From: JBHOQS01 sp042408875
GTDB taxonomy: Bacteria; Chloroflexota; UBA11872; JBHOQS01
Direction of reading: 5' to 3'
Length of the DNA: 64,000 bases
Assembly: GCA_042408875.1 (NCBI GenBank)
Contig: JBHOQS010000015.1
Span: forward strand, 248,001-312,000
A model generated the notes under the pieces. The model did no database searches. It saw only the letters and a list, made by a program, of their open reading frames with translations, and was not told the DNA's origin. The position numbers and the translations under genes are program-made. Every line of letters begins with the position of its first letter. Positions within the stretch are counted from its first letter, which is position 1. Positions 43,773-52,471 of this stretch are shown here, piece by piece.

Positions 43773-44609
43773 TCATGCGGGGCCGGCATGCTCAGCGCAG
43801 GCAAGCCAGTCGGCCAGCGCCTCGACTAGGCCGGCTGTAGTATATCGTGCGGCCACCACGTCTACGCGCAGGCCAGCGCGACGGGCTGTGTCGGCGGTGA
43901 CCGGTCCGATACAGACCACGGCGGCGCGATTCACGAGCTCTGCCGCCTCCTCGTCACGCAGTCCCGCCGCGGTCAGCCCCTCCAGCAGGTAGCGCACCGT
44001 TGACGAGCTGGTGAACGTAATGGCATCGATCGCCCCGGCCTGGAGGAGCCCACGCAGCCGTTCGATACCCGCTCCCGGGATCGTGCGATACACGGCGACC
44101 TCATCGACCAGTGCCCCGCGCGCCCGCAGCCCAGCGGTCAGGGCTGCGCGGGCGATGTCGGCGCGCGGCAGCAGGATGCGCTGGCCGGCTATATTGCCGA
44201 TCTCCTCGACGATCGCTTCGGCAACGTACGCCGAGGGCACGAAGGCCGCAGCCAGCCCATGCTCGGCCAGCGCCCGCGCCGTCGCCGGACCAATGGCGCC
44301 CAGCTTGCATCCCCGCAGCGCAGCGACGTCGTAGCCGAGCGCAGCCATGCGGCTCACCAGCGCCCGCACGCCATTGACGCTGGTGAAGATGACCCAGTCG
44401 TACCGGCCAAGCTGCGCGATGGCCCGATCCAGCGGCGCGAAGTCCGCTGGCGGCGCGATGGCGATGGCCGGACAGACGATCGCCTCTGCGCCGAGGGCTT
44501 CGAGCCGGGCTGCCAGCTCAGCCGCCTGCTCCTCAGCGCGCGTGATGGCGATCCGCCGCCCAGCCAGAGGTCGCTGCACGCCGGTATGTGTCATGCGAGG
44601 AACCCTCAC
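43773..44609 (-). CDS. hemD: Uroporphyrinogen-III synthase
   Basis: Cyclises and inverts ring D of hydroxymethylbilane to give uroporphyrinogen III. The poorly conserved family is recognised by RRIAITRAEEQAAELAARLEALGAE, WVIFTSVNGVRAL, GAIGPATARALAEHG, RADIARAALTAGLRARGA, ITFTSSSTVRYLLE and VVCIGPVTADTARRAGLRVDVVA. Two half-domains of the usual length; 278 residues. GTG 44609 or ATG 44594 starts it. It sits between hemC and hemL, separated from hemC by a strong hairpin. Confidence 0.9.
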   Translation of the reverse strand: MRVPRMTHTGVQRPLAGRRIAITRAEEQAAELAARLEALGAEAIVCPAIAIAPPADFAPLDRAIAQLGRYDWVIFTSVNGVRALVSRMAALGYDVAALRGCKLGAIGPATARALAEHGLAAAFVPSAYVAEAIVEEIGNIAGQRILLPRADIARAALTAGLRARGALVDEVAVYRTIPGAGIERLRGLLQAGAIDAITFTSSSTVRYLLEGLTAAGLRDEEAAELVNRAAVVCIGPVTADTARRAGLRVDVVAARYTTAGLVEALADWLACAEHAGPA

Positions 44610-44615
44610 CTCCGA

Positions 44616-44642
44616 CCTCGCTCCCGCCGCACGGGAGCGAGG
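44616..44642. repeat. 11-bp perfect stem-loop between hemC and hemD
   Basis: CCTCGCTCCCG (44616-44626) and CGGGAGCGAGG (44632-44642) are separated by five bases. It lies in the 69-bp hemC-hemD spacer, just upstream of the hemD ribosome-binding region on the minus strand. No T-run, so attenuation, processing or mRNA stabilisation are possible. Confidence 0.75.
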
Positions 44643-44678
44643 AGCGCTACGCGGAGACGCGCCGTCCCCTACCCATGC

Positions 44679-45608
44679 TCAGCCCGGCTGGCGCAGGAGC
44701 GCGCGTCCGCCCTGCGCCAGCAGCTCCTCTGCCAGGCGTACCCCTACCTCTTCTGGATGAGCCGCCGGGCCCGCCAGCTCGCCGCGTACAATCCGTCCGT
44801 CGGGCGTGCCGATCATGCCGGCCAGCAGCAGCCGGTCTCCGTCGAGGCGCGCCAGCGCGCCAGCCGGCACCTGGCAGCCTCCGGCGAGATGGGCCAGGAA
44901 GGCGCGCTCGGCGGTGACGCACACCCTGGTCTCCCAGTCATCGAGCGGCTGGAGCAAGGCGGCTGTACGCTCGTCGCCAGCGCGTACCTCCACGGTCAGG
45001 GCACCCTGCCCCACCGCCGGCAGCATGATCTCCGGCTCCAAGATCTCCGTGGCGTAGCCCAGCGCATCCAGCCGCTCCAGGCCCGCTGCGGCCAGGACGA
45101 TGGCGTCGTACTGTCCTTCCGCCAGCTTGCGCAGGCGCGTGTCTACGTTGCCGCGCAGATGTTCCACAGACAGGTCGGGCCGGACATGCCGGAGCTGGCA
45201 GGCCCGCCGCACGCTGCTGGTGCCCACCCGCGCGCCGGCCGGTAGCTCAGCCAGCCGGCGGCCCTCCCGCGACACCAGCGCATCGCGCGGGTCGGCGCGC
45301 CGCAGGAACGCCGCCAGCGCCATGTCCGGCGCAAGCGTTGACGGCAGGTCCTTGGCGCTGTGCACCGCCAGGTCGATGCGGCCCTGCCGCAGCGCCTGCT
45401 CGATCTCTTCGACGAAGAGCCCCTTCCCGCCCACTGCGCTCAGTGGCCGGTCCAGCACGATATCCCCGCGCGTGGTGATGCGCTCGACGGCGATCTCCAG
45501 GCCGGGGTGCGCCGCGACCAGCGCTTGACGCACCAGCTCGGTCTGCGCCAGCGCCAGCTTACTGCCGCGCGTGCCAATGGTGAGCGTTCCTGGAGCTCTC
45601 TCGCTCAT
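44679..45608 (-). CDS. hemC: Hydroxymethylbilane synthase (porphobilinogen deaminase)
   Basis: Polymerises four porphobilinogens on a dipyrromethane cofactor. Motifs: TIGTRGSKLALAQTELV, TTRGDIVLDRPLSAVGGKGLFVEEIE, VHSAKDLPSTL, GTSSVRRACQLRHVRPDL, RGNVDTRLRKL and the cofactor cysteine in LAGGCQVPAGA. Length 309 is normal. The start overlaps the hemE stop by four bases (45605-45608), so hemE and hemC are coupled. hemB, which makes its substrate, is not in this operon. Confidence 0.96.
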   Translation of the reverse strand: MSERAPGTLTIGTRGSKLALAQTELVRQALVAAHPGLEIAVERITTRGDIVLDRPLSAVGGKGLFVEEIEQALRQGRIDLAVHSAKDLPSTLAPDMALAAFLRRADPRDALVSREGRRLAELPAGARVGTSSVRRACQLRHVRPDLSVEHLRGNVDTRLRKLAEGQYDAIVLAAAGLERLDALGYATEILEPEIMLPAVGQGALTVEVRAGDERTAALLQPLDDWETRVCVTAERAFLAHLAGGCQVPAGALARLDGDRLLLAGMIGTPDGRIVRGELAGPAAHPEEVGVRLAEELLAQGGRALLRQPG

Positions 45609-46651
45609 ACGCCGCCCCGATAGCCATGCACCAGCTCAACCAGCCGGACCAGATTCTCCACCGGTGTCTCAGGTAAGATGCCGTGTCCCAGGTTGAAGAT
45701 ATGCCCTGGACGCCCGCAGGCCCGCCGCAGCACATCCCGCGCTTGATCGGCGACGATTTCCCACGGCCCTAGCAGCACGGCCGGGTCGAGGTTGCCCTGG
45801 AGCGCGCGCCCCGGCCCGACGATCTCCCACGCCGTGTCCAGTGGAATACGCCAGTCCACTCCGATGACCGTCCCGCCGTCGTCCTTCATCTGGGGCAGGA
45901 GCGTGGCCGTCTCGGTGCCGAAGTGGATCAGCGGCACGCCGTACCGCCGCAGCGCGCCCAGCACCTGCCGTGTATACGGCTGCACGTACGTGGCGTAGTC
46001 GCGCGGGCTCAGGCAGCCGACCCAGCTATCGAAGAGCTGCACTGCATCGACGCCGGTCTTGATCTGGGCTTCGAGATAGACCGTCGTGATGCCGGCCAGC
46101 CGCTGCATCAGCGCATGCCACAGCTCGGGGGCGCGGTACATCATCGCCTTCGTATGGACGAAGGTCCGGGACGGCTTGCCTTCGACCAGGTAGGAGGCGA
46201 GCGTGAAGGGCGCCCCGGCGAAGCCGATCAGCGCGACCTGCCGGCCTAGCTCGCTCTTCACCAGCCGCACCGTCTCCAGCACAAAGGGTACATCCTGCTC
46301 CGGCACGAGCGGGCGCAGCGCAGCCAGGTCGCCCGGCTCGCGCACCGGCCGGTGCACCACCGGGCCGACGTGCTCGACCAGGTCGAGCTCCACGCCGATG
46401 GCGATCAGCGGCGTCATGATGTCGGCGAAGAGGATCGCTGCGTCCACGCCCAGCCGGCGCACCGGCTGGAGCGTCACCTCTGCACTGAGTTCAGGCCGGC
46501 GGCAGATCTCCATGAACGAATAGCGGCTGCGCACCGCGCGGTACTCCGGCAGTGCACGCCCGGCCTGGCGCATGAACCAGACCGGCGTGCAGTCGACCGG
46601 CTCGCCGCGGCACGCCCTGAGAAAGCGGCTCTTCTGACAGCTGTCCACCAC
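45605..46651 (-). CDS. hemE: Uroporphyrinogen decarboxylase
   Basis: Decarboxylates uroporphyrinogen III to coproporphyrinogen III. Motifs: RGEPVDCTPVWFMRQAGRALPEYRAVR with the substrate-binding Arg, AAILFADIMTPLIAIGVELD, GFAGAPFTLASYLVEG, QLFDSWVGCLSPRDYATYV and FNLGHGILPETPVENL. GTG 46651 begins it. The 186-bp gap before hemQ is AT-rich near the start codon and contains a GC hairpin with a CTGCTG/CAGCAG tip around 46750; an extra promoter or leader structure for hemE is possible. Confidence 0.95.
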   Translation of the reverse strand: MVDSCQKSRFLRACRGEPVDCTPVWFMRQAGRALPEYRAVRSRYSFMEICRRPELSAEVTLQPVRRLGVDAAILFADIMTPLIAIGVELDLVEHVGPVVHRPVREPGDLAALRPLVPEQDVPFVLETVRLVKSELGRQVALIGFAGAPFTLASYLVEGKPSRTFVHTKAMMYRAPELWHALMQRLAGITTVYLEAQIKTGVDAVQLFDSWVGCLSPRDYATYVQPYTRQVLGALRRYGVPLIHFGTETATLLPQMKDDGGTVIGVDWRIPLDTAWEIVGPGRALQGNLDPAVLLGPWEIVADQARDVLRRACGRPGHIFNLGHGILPETPVENLVRLVELVHGYRGGV

Positions 46652-46837
46652 ACGACCTTTCGGGAAATTGCGTACGACGTAATATGCCGTAAGTTGTAAT
46701 AGTATATGTAATGTCCAGATTCACCCCACCTCTTGGATAGGCTGGCTGCTGTGCAGCAGGAGGGGTGGCCGACTTTATGTATTGCGCATTACTTGCTACG
46801 CAGTGTGCAGTACCCAGTACGTGTTACATAGTATGTT

Positions 46838-47536
46838 TTATCCCAGCAGCTTCAATGCCTCGCGCAGCGGCCGGTGGATAGCAGTAATAATCGGCGTATC
46901 GCGCAGGGTATACCGCCGCGCCTCGGTCGAGCGCAGGTCAATCACCAGGGACTGAAAGCGCAGCAGGTCCTCAGTCTCGTACGCTACCACGAACTCCTGG
47001 TCGTCCAGGCCGGTCGAGTATACCAGCACCTGGCGCACGTCGGCGTACTCGTGGCCAATACGCATGTGCTCGTTCATCATGCCCTGGCGGGCATCCTTGC
47101 TCATCAGGTACCACTCGGTGGTCTTGGTGAATGGATAGACCACCAGGTACGTGCAGCGCTCCTCGACATCCACGGCCTGCTCCTGGGTGGTCGGCCGCCG
47201 CGTGTAGATCGACGGCCGGGTGAAGCCGTAGAACGAGTGCACCGGCTCCAGGTAGAGGCCCAGCCCGGTCAGCAGCAGCCGGCTGGTCATCTCCTGCACC
47301 GGGATCGGCGAGGCGGCCTTGCGCCACAGCAGCAGGTCGGCGTCGGCTTTCAGGCCCAGTGTGCTGTAGCTGTACGTGATGACCTCCGGGGCCGCCTCCT
47401 CGACCACCTGGGCGAACTGGGCGCGCCCGTCCTCACGCACCTCGCCCGGCAGCCGCCGCCAGGCCGGATCCACCTTGAACGTGATGAACTGGATGAACTG
47501 CCCGCGAGAGGCAGCTAGCTCACTCGTCGGTTGCAT
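46838..47536 (-). CDS. hemQ: Coproheme decarboxylase HemQ (chlorite-dismutase family)
   Basis: Oxidatively decarboxylates coproheme III to heme b in the coproporphyrin-dependent pathway of Gram-positive-type bacteria. The 232-residue sequence has the HemQ pattern: FKVDPAWRRL, LGLKADADLLLWRKA, LYLEPVHSFYGFTRPS, VYPFTKTTEWYLMSKDARQGMMNEHMRIG with the proximal His, and VYSTGLDDQEFVVAYETED. The Arg that chlorite dismutases use near the heme is not obvious, supporting HemQ. Its presence with HemY in one operon argues that heme is made through coproporphyrin III. Confidence 0.92.
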   Translation of the reverse strand: MQPTSELAASRGQFIQFITFKVDPAWRRLPGEVREDGRAQFAQVVEEAAPEVITYSYSTLGLKADADLLLWRKAASPIPVQEMTSRLLLTGLGLYLEPVHSFYGFTRPSIYTRRPTTQEQAVDVEERCTYLVVYPFTKTTEWYLMSKDARQGMMNEHMRIGHEYADVRQVLVYSTGLDDQEFVVAYETEDLLRFQSLVIDLRSTEARRYTLRDTPIITAIHRPLREALKLLG

Positions 47537-47572
47537 AGCCTACTCTTGCTACTCCTGTATGATTCCTGTCCA

Positions 47573-47830
47573 AGGCTGACAGCGGATGCTGAAGGCGGAT
47601 TGAACAGACCGAGCCGGGTTCCCTTAGCCACCGTGTTCCCTGAGGAGCACAGCGTCGCAATAGGTGCCGGCGTAGCGCTGTGCCCTATCGGATAGATACT
47701 TGCCATAACCACATGGCCCCAGCAGTCACCCTATCTCCAGGTACTCCGCCGCAGTACCTCTATGCCATCCGTTATGCCATCCGTTCAATCCGTTCCATCG
47801 TTCCATAATCTGTTGCCAGCCCATCCGTTC
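47573..47830. repeat. Second copy of the composite inverted repeat, overlapping the hemA end
   Basis: GGCTGACAGCGGAT...GGCGGATTGAACAG at 47574-47607 and an inverted array of CCATCCGTT/CAATCCGTTCC units at 47761-47830 resemble the repeat family at 29412-29690. The inverted arm begins with a 12-bp tandem TATGCCATCCGT (47761-47772, 47773-47784). The 150 bp between the arms hold no gene. Confidence 0.7.
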
Positions 47831-49103
47831 CCGTGGCCTGCCGGCAGTGCTCCTCCTCATAGCACCCGTCCAGCCGGAACAGGCGCGCCGCCGCCTGGGC
47901 GAGCTCGACGCCGCCAGCTGGATCCTTCAGCGCCGTGACCGGATGGTGCAGCAGCTTGTTGACGATGGCGTTGCCCATCGCCTCGATGGCTGCCCGCTGC
48001 GCTGGCGAGAGCTGCGGGAAACGCGCCAGAGTGCGGCGCACTTCAGCCTGCGCGATCGCCTCGGCGCGGGCGCGCAGCGCTCGAATGGCCGGCACAGCCC
48101 GCCGCGCAGCCCACCAGCGCATGAACTGCTCCACTTCCACGTCGATCAGGGTCTCGGCGCCAGCTACCTCTGCGGCGCGGGCGGCCCGGTTGGCCGCGCA
48201 GATCTCCTGCATGCCGTCGACATCGTAGAGCTGCACGCCGGGCAGCGTTGCCGCACGCGGATCGATATCGCGGGGCACCGCTAGGTCGAGCAGCAGCAAG
48301 GGAGCGATGCGGTCCGCCGCCGCCCGCGCCACCGTCTCGTACCGCACCACGATCTCAGGCGCGGCGGTGCAGGTGAGTGCGACATCAGCGTCTCGCAGCG
48401 CCTCTTCGAGACCGTCGAACGGCCTGGCTGCCGCCCCGTAGCGTTCAGCCAGCGCCCGGGCGCGCTCGAAGGTGCGGTTGACTACGGTGACGGACCGGGG
48501 CGCGTCGGCGCGCAGGTGAGCCAGCGCCAGCCCGGCCATGCGCCCGGCTCCCACGACCACGATGCGCCGCCCGACCAGGCTGCCCAGGGTCTGCCGCGCC
48601 AGGTCGAGCGCCACCGATACCACCGAGAGGTGGCTCCGCGCGATGCCGGTCTGCGTGCGCACCAGCTTCCCGGCGGCGAGGGCGCAGTGCACCAGACGGT
48701 TGAGCAGCGACCCCGTCAGGCCAGCCGCGTGCGCGCGGGTGTACGCCTCTTTGAGCTGTCCTACGATCTGGTCCTCGCCCAGCACCATCGAGTCCAGCCC
48801 AGCGGCCAGCCGGAACAGATGGCGTGCCGCCGCGCGGTCTACGTGCACGTACCGGTACGGCTCCAGCGCCGGGGGTTCCAGGCCGTGCCGCCCGGCGAGG
48901 AAGCGCTCAAGCGGTTCCGCCACCGGCGTGGCGAGGACACCGTAGACCTCGACTCGGTTACATGTTGACAGGATCAGGCCCTCGGCGGCGTACTGCCGCA
49001 GCGCGTCCAGGGCGCCGGCAAGCTGCCGCTCATCGAAGGCCAGCCGCTCGCGCAGTTCCAGTGGCGCAGTGCGCTGATGGATCCCGACCACGATCAGGTG
49101 CAC
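47772..49103 (-). CDS. hemA: Glutamyl-tRNA reductase
   Basis: Reduces glutamyl-tRNA to glutamate-1-semialdehyde, the entry step of heme synthesis. Motifs: VVGIHQRTAPLELRERLAF, LILSTCNRVEVYG with the catalytic Cys, GLDSMVLGEDQIVGQLKEAY, VVVGAGRMAGLALAHL and MGNAIVNKLLHHPVTALKD. The normal protein ends near RLFRLDG; the last 30 residues, including GTDGLATDYGTMERIERMA, are encoded by the inverted arm of a repeat element. The start overlaps the regulator gene by ten bases, implying coupled translation. Confidence 0.95.
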   Translation of the reverse strand: MHLIVVGIHQRTAPLELRERLAFDERQLAGALDALRQYAAEGLILSTCNRVEVYGVLATPVAEPLERFLAGRHGLEPPALEPYRYVHVDRAAARHLFRLAAGLDSMVLGEDQIVGQLKEAYTRAHAAGLTGSLLNRLVHCALAAGKLVRTQTGIARSHLSVVSVALDLARQTLGSLVGRRIVVVGAGRMAGLALAHLRADAPRSVTVVNRTFERARALAERYGAAARPFDGLEEALRDADVALTCTAAPEIVVRYETVARAAADRIAPLLLLDLAVPRDIDPRAATLPGVQLYDVDGMQEICAANRAARAAEVAGAETLIDVEVEQFMRWWAARRAVPAIRALRARAEAIAQAEVRRTLARFPQLSPAQRAAIEAMGNAIVNKLLHHPVTALKDPAGGVELAQAAARLFRLDGCYEEEHCRQATGTDGLATDYGTMERIERMA

Positions 49104-49738
49104 TGTGCTGTCCTCTCTTCATCCGTCTCCAGCAGATGGCGTGGCGCCTGCTCCTCGTAGCCAGCGATTGCGCCCAGGAGGATGGCGTCCATGAAGCGCA
49201 TCAGCCGGCGGTGCAAGGCAGCCGCTTCGACCAGATCGGTCGGCTGCGCGATACCCGGCAACGGCAAGGCGAGCTGCGAGAAGGCGCTCCGGAAAAAGAG
49301 GTACGCCTCCACCATGTCATACAGGCTCACCCCGGCGGTGCGCGCTTGCTGGCCGTAGCTGGCGCCGACCGCCCGCGCTTCTTGCAAGAAGCGTCCATCG
49401 TCGTCGCGCCGGTTGACGTACTGGATCAGCAGCCCCAGCAGGCGCTGCCCTAGCCCGCGCATCCGCTCCGCCAGCGGTCCGGCCACCAGGCGGTCATGCC
49501 ATGGCTGGCGCGCTAGCTCACGTCCGTCCACATGCCAGACAGGCACCTGCGCCGCCGGCGCAGCGCCCGGCGGGCGCCCGGCCAGCCGCACGATGTCCTC
49601 CCGCGCGAAGCGGCGGTGCCCGCCCAGCGTGCGCTTCATCCGCACGCGGCCGCTATCGCCCCACCGCCGCAGCGTGGACGGCGCGACGCCCAGCAGCGTG
49701 CTGGCTTCCTGGATCGACAGCCACTCCGTTGCCGGCAT
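49094..49738 (-). CDS. MerR/BldC-type HTH regulator with a helical C-terminal domain
   Basis: A 214-residue DNA-binding protein. Residues 5-55 form a winged HTH of the MerR/BldC kind (EWLSIQEASTLLGVAPSTLRRWGDSGRV...GGHRRFAREDIVRL). After a linker, residues about 85-205 are all-helical and resemble an RsbRD-like four-helix domain (LLGLLIQYVNRRDDDGRFLQEARAVGASYGQQA...LYDMVEAYLFFRSAF). It lies between cgoX and hemA and overlaps hemA by ten bases, so it is co-expressed with heme genes and may regulate them (inference). No ligand residues are identifiable. Confidence 0.8.
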   Translation of the reverse strand: MPATEWLSIQEASTLLGVAPSTLRRWGDSGRVRMKRTLGGHRRFAREDIVRLAGRPPGAAPAAQVPVWHVDGRELARQPWHDRLVAGPLAERMRGLGQRLLGLLIQYVNRRDDDGRFLQEARAVGASYGQQARTAGVSLYDMVEAYLFFRSAFSQLALPLPGIAQPTDLVEAAALHRRLMRFMDAILLGAIAGYEEQAPRHLLETDEERTAQCT

Positions 49739-49780
49739 GGCCTGTTGGACCCCCTTGCTCCCCGGCGCGCCGTGTGAGCC

Positions 49781-51271
49781 TCACGTCCGCGCGGCCTCCG
49801 TCACCGCACGGGCCGCCGCCTCGCGGCCGCCCTGGAGGTAGCGGAGCACCTGCTCCGCCCGCTCCTTGCCCTGCCGGACGCAATCTGGAATGCCCACCCC
49901 GCGGTAGGAGCTCCCGGCGAGGAACAGTCCCGGCGGGCACTGCGCCTCCAGCGCGGCGACCCGGTCCAGGTGACCGGTATCGTACTGCGGCGATCCCTCT
50001 GGCCAGCGATACACGCGCGCCAGGAGCGGCTCATCATGGAGGCCGAGCGTGCCCTCTAACTCCTCGCGCACCAGCGCCACGAGTTGCTCGTCATCCAGCG
50101 ACAGCGCCTGGGGGTTGCGCGAGCCGCCCACGAAGGCCCGCACCAGCAGATACCCCTCCGGGGCGCGCCCCTCGAACTTGTGCGAGACCAACGTGATAGC
50201 GTTGATCCGCCGCCCCTCGCTGCGCGGGATGATCAGGCCATAACCATCCTGAAACGCGGCCGGCGCAGGCCCGCGATAGACCAACGCCACGGTGCCCGTT
50301 GAAACGGAGCGGATCGCTCGCAAGGCTGCGGCCAGCGCGGGCTGAACGGGCTCGACCAGCGCCGCAGCCGCGCGCGCCGGTGCGGCCAGGATCACCACAT
50401 CGGCCAGAAGCTGCTCGCCATCGTCCAGATGCACCTGGTACGGCTGAGCCGCATCGGGTCGGTAGGCGATCCCCTCGACGCGGCGGCCGGCCAGCACTTG
50501 CCCCTCCAGGCGCGCCACCAGCGCTGCAGCGAGCTCGCCCATGCCCCCACGCAAGGTCACGAAGGCGCTTCCGCCGGGCCGGCCGGCCGCGCGCGCCCGC
50601 GCCGCCTGCATGCCGCGGATCAGGCTCCCATACCTCAGCTCCATCTGGCGAAACTGCGGGAAGGTAGCCAGCAGGCTCTGCCGGTCGGATTCGGCATTGT
50701 AGATCCCGGCCAGCAGCGGCTCGGCGATGCGGTCCAGCGCCTCTGCGCCGAGGCGGCGGCGGATGAAGCCGCCGAGCGTCTCGTCGCCATCGCCACGGCG
50801 GGGGGGAATGACCAGATCCAGCGCCACCCGCAGCTTCCCCAGCGGGGACAGCACCGGCGAGCGCAGGAAGGGCAGCCATCGCGTGGGTACGCCGAGCTGC
50901 ATTCCCTCCGGCATGGGACACGGCTTGCTATGCACCAGCACGTAGACGCGGCGGCGCCGCGGATCAGTCCCGATCAGCTGGTCCTCCAGGCCGAGCTCGC
51001 GCACCAGCTCCAGGCCCCAGGGCTTGGTGGTGACGAAGGAGTCTGGCCCGCCCTCGATGAGGAAGCTGCCGACGCCAGGCTCTGGTGCATCGATCTGCTC
51101 GGTGTACAGCTTCCCGCCAAGCCGCGGCGCTGCCTCGACCAGGGTGTAGCGGAGTGGGAGACCGGCGGCGCCGGCCGTGCGCTGGAGGTAGAAGGCTGCG
51201 CTCAGTCCAGTAATACCGCCCCCCACGATCACCACGTGCGGACTGCTGCCCGCGCTGGCACTGCCCCGCAT
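49781..51271 (-). CDS. hemY: Coproporphyrinogen/protoporphyrinogen III oxidase (HemY/CgoX)
   Basis: FAD-dependent six-electron oxidation of coproporphyrinogen III to coproporphyrin III (or protoporphyrinogen IX). Motifs: the dinucleotide-binding VVIVGGGITGLSAAFYLQR, LVEAAPRLGGKLYTEQ, FLIEGGPDSFVTTKPWGLEL, EPLLAGIYNAESDRQSL, VTLRGGMGELAAAL and the C-terminal FAD motif GLFLAGSSYRGVGIPDCVRQG. Given HemQ in the same operon, the Gram-positive CgoX role is likelier. First gene of the heme operon, 54 nt behind the predicted transcription start. Confidence 0.93.
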   Translation of the reverse strand: MRGSASAGSSPHVVIVGGGITGLSAAFYLQRTAGAAGLPLRYTLVEAAPRLGGKLYTEQIDAPEPGVGSFLIEGGPDSFVTTKPWGLELVRELGLEDQLIGTDPRRRRVYVLVHSKPCPMPEGMQLGVPTRWLPFLRSPVLSPLGKLRVALDLVIPPRRGDGDETLGGFIRRRLGAEALDRIAEPLLAGIYNAESDRQSLLATFPQFRQMELRYGSLIRGMQAARARAAGRPGGSAFVTLRGGMGELAAALVARLEGQVLAGRRVEGIAYRPDAAQPYQVHLDDGEQLLADVVILAAPARAAAALVEPVQPALAAALRAIRSVSTGTVALVYRGPAPAAFQDGYGLIIPRSEGRRINAITLVSHKFEGRAPEGYLLVRAFVGGSRNPQALSLDDEQLVALVREELEGTLGLHDEPLLARVYRWPEGSPQYDTGHLDRVAALEAQCPPGLFLAGSSYRGVGIPDCVRQGKERAEQVLRYLQGGREAAARAVTEAART

Positions 51272-51331
51272 TGTCTCTATGAACCTGCCAAACCTGCAAA
51301 AGCTACCAAATATGGCGCAAGGCCGAGGCTA

Positions 51332-51360
51332 ACTATAGCGCAGGCTACCGGAGGAGTCAA
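51332..51360 (-). promoter_or_regulatory. Near-consensus promoter of the heme operon
   Basis: On the minus strand TTGACT (51360-51355) and TATAGT (51337-51332) are exactly 17 bp apart. Transcription would begin near 51325, giving a leader of about 55 nt before the hemY start at 51271. The region is shared with the divergent cytochrome oxidase operon, so joint control of heme supply and oxidase is possible. Confidence 0.8.
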
Positions 51361-51541
51361 AGCGCGCCCTGGCACGTGCTGCTTGCGGCGCAGGGGGCTG
51401 GACAGCCATATCGTAGCAGGACGCTGAGGGATGGCGGATCAGGGTTTTTCCCTGATGCGCACGGGCGCCATCTGCACTATGGTGCACCGCGATATACGGC
51501 CGGCCCGGCCGGAATCGACGCGCGCCCGAGGGACCCGCTGT

Positions 51542-52288
51542 ATGGATCGACAGACACGTAGCTCCGTGCACGTCTTGTGGGTTGCCGTTCTCTGGCTCGT
51601 CCTTACCGCCGCTGCCGAGGCAGCGCTCCTGAGCTTTGACTTGCTCCCCCGTCCTGCCGCCGTCGAAGGAGACAAGATCGACAGAGCATTCCGCTATCTG
51701 ACCGTCGTCGCGGCGCCTGTGTTCAGCTTCGTGCTGGCCGTACTGCTCTATAGCCTGGTACGGTTTCGCAGCCGGGGCGCACCCGTAGACGACGGGCCGC
51801 CCCTTCAGGCCCGGCCGACGATCGTGGGTGGCTGGCTCGCCGTCACCACCGGACTTGCGGTATACGTCATGATTAATCCCGGCCTGCTCGGCCTGGAAGA
51901 GCTCCGCGCCCACGCCCACAACCCCGACCTCATTGTGCAGGTCGAAGGCATGCGCTGGCGGTGGAAGGTAGCCTACCCAGGCTACAACGTGACCTCCACC
52001 ACTGAAATGGTGCTGCCGGTCAATCGCCGTGTCCGCGTGGAGGTGACGGCAACCGATGTGGTGCACTCGTTCTGGGTGCCGGCCTTTCGCATGAAGATCG
52101 ACGCTGTGCCCGGCCGGGTGACTACGGTGTATGTCACACCGAACCGTACCGGCTCTGCCCAGGACAACCCCGGCCTGCGCATCGTCTGCGCTGAGCTCTG
52201 CGGGGCGCCGCACGCCATCATGAACCTGCCGGTTCGGGTGGTCGAGCCCGCGCAGTTCGAGGCGTGGCTCGCCTCAGCCCGGCAGTGA
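51542..52288 (+). CDS. ctaC: Cytochrome c oxidase subunit II
   Basis: CuA-containing electron-entry subunit of the terminal oxidase. Two transmembrane helices (about residues 10-32 and 58-78) are followed by a periplasmic cupredoxin domain with MRWRWKVAYPGY, DVVHSFWVPAFRMKIDAVPG and the full CuA site CAELCGAPHAIM (Cys-x3-Cys-x3-His-x2-Met). No heme c motif is fused, so this is aa3 rather than caa3 type. ATG 51542 is chosen; an in-frame extension from 51431 has no family character. First gene of the oxidase operon. Confidence 0.93.
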   Translation: MDRQTRSSVHVLWVAVLWLVLTAAAEAALLSFDLLPRPAAVEGDKIDRAFRYLTVVAAPVFSFVLAVLLYSLVRFRSRGAPVDDGPPLQARPTIVGGWLAVTTGLAVYVMINPGLLGLEELRAHAHNPDLIVQVEGMRWRWKVAYPGYNVTSTTEMVLPVNRRVRVEVTATDVVHSFWVPAFRMKIDAVPGRVTTVYVTPNRTGSAQDNPGLRIVCAELCGAPHAIMNLPVRVVEPAQFEAWLASARQ

Positions 52289-52471
52289 CGCCGCCAGGCC
52301 GCGTGGCTCACCCGGCTCCGATGTCACGATGTATCCCGCTGTATTCAGCGCGCCCGTGGTTCGGCTCGGAGTCCCGTGAGACACACCAAGCCTGGCGCTC
52401 CTGGCAGTTACCGGTCCTAGCAGGGCCGCGGTTCGGTGATCGGAGGGCTAGGGTAAGGAGGAGAGGTAAGA

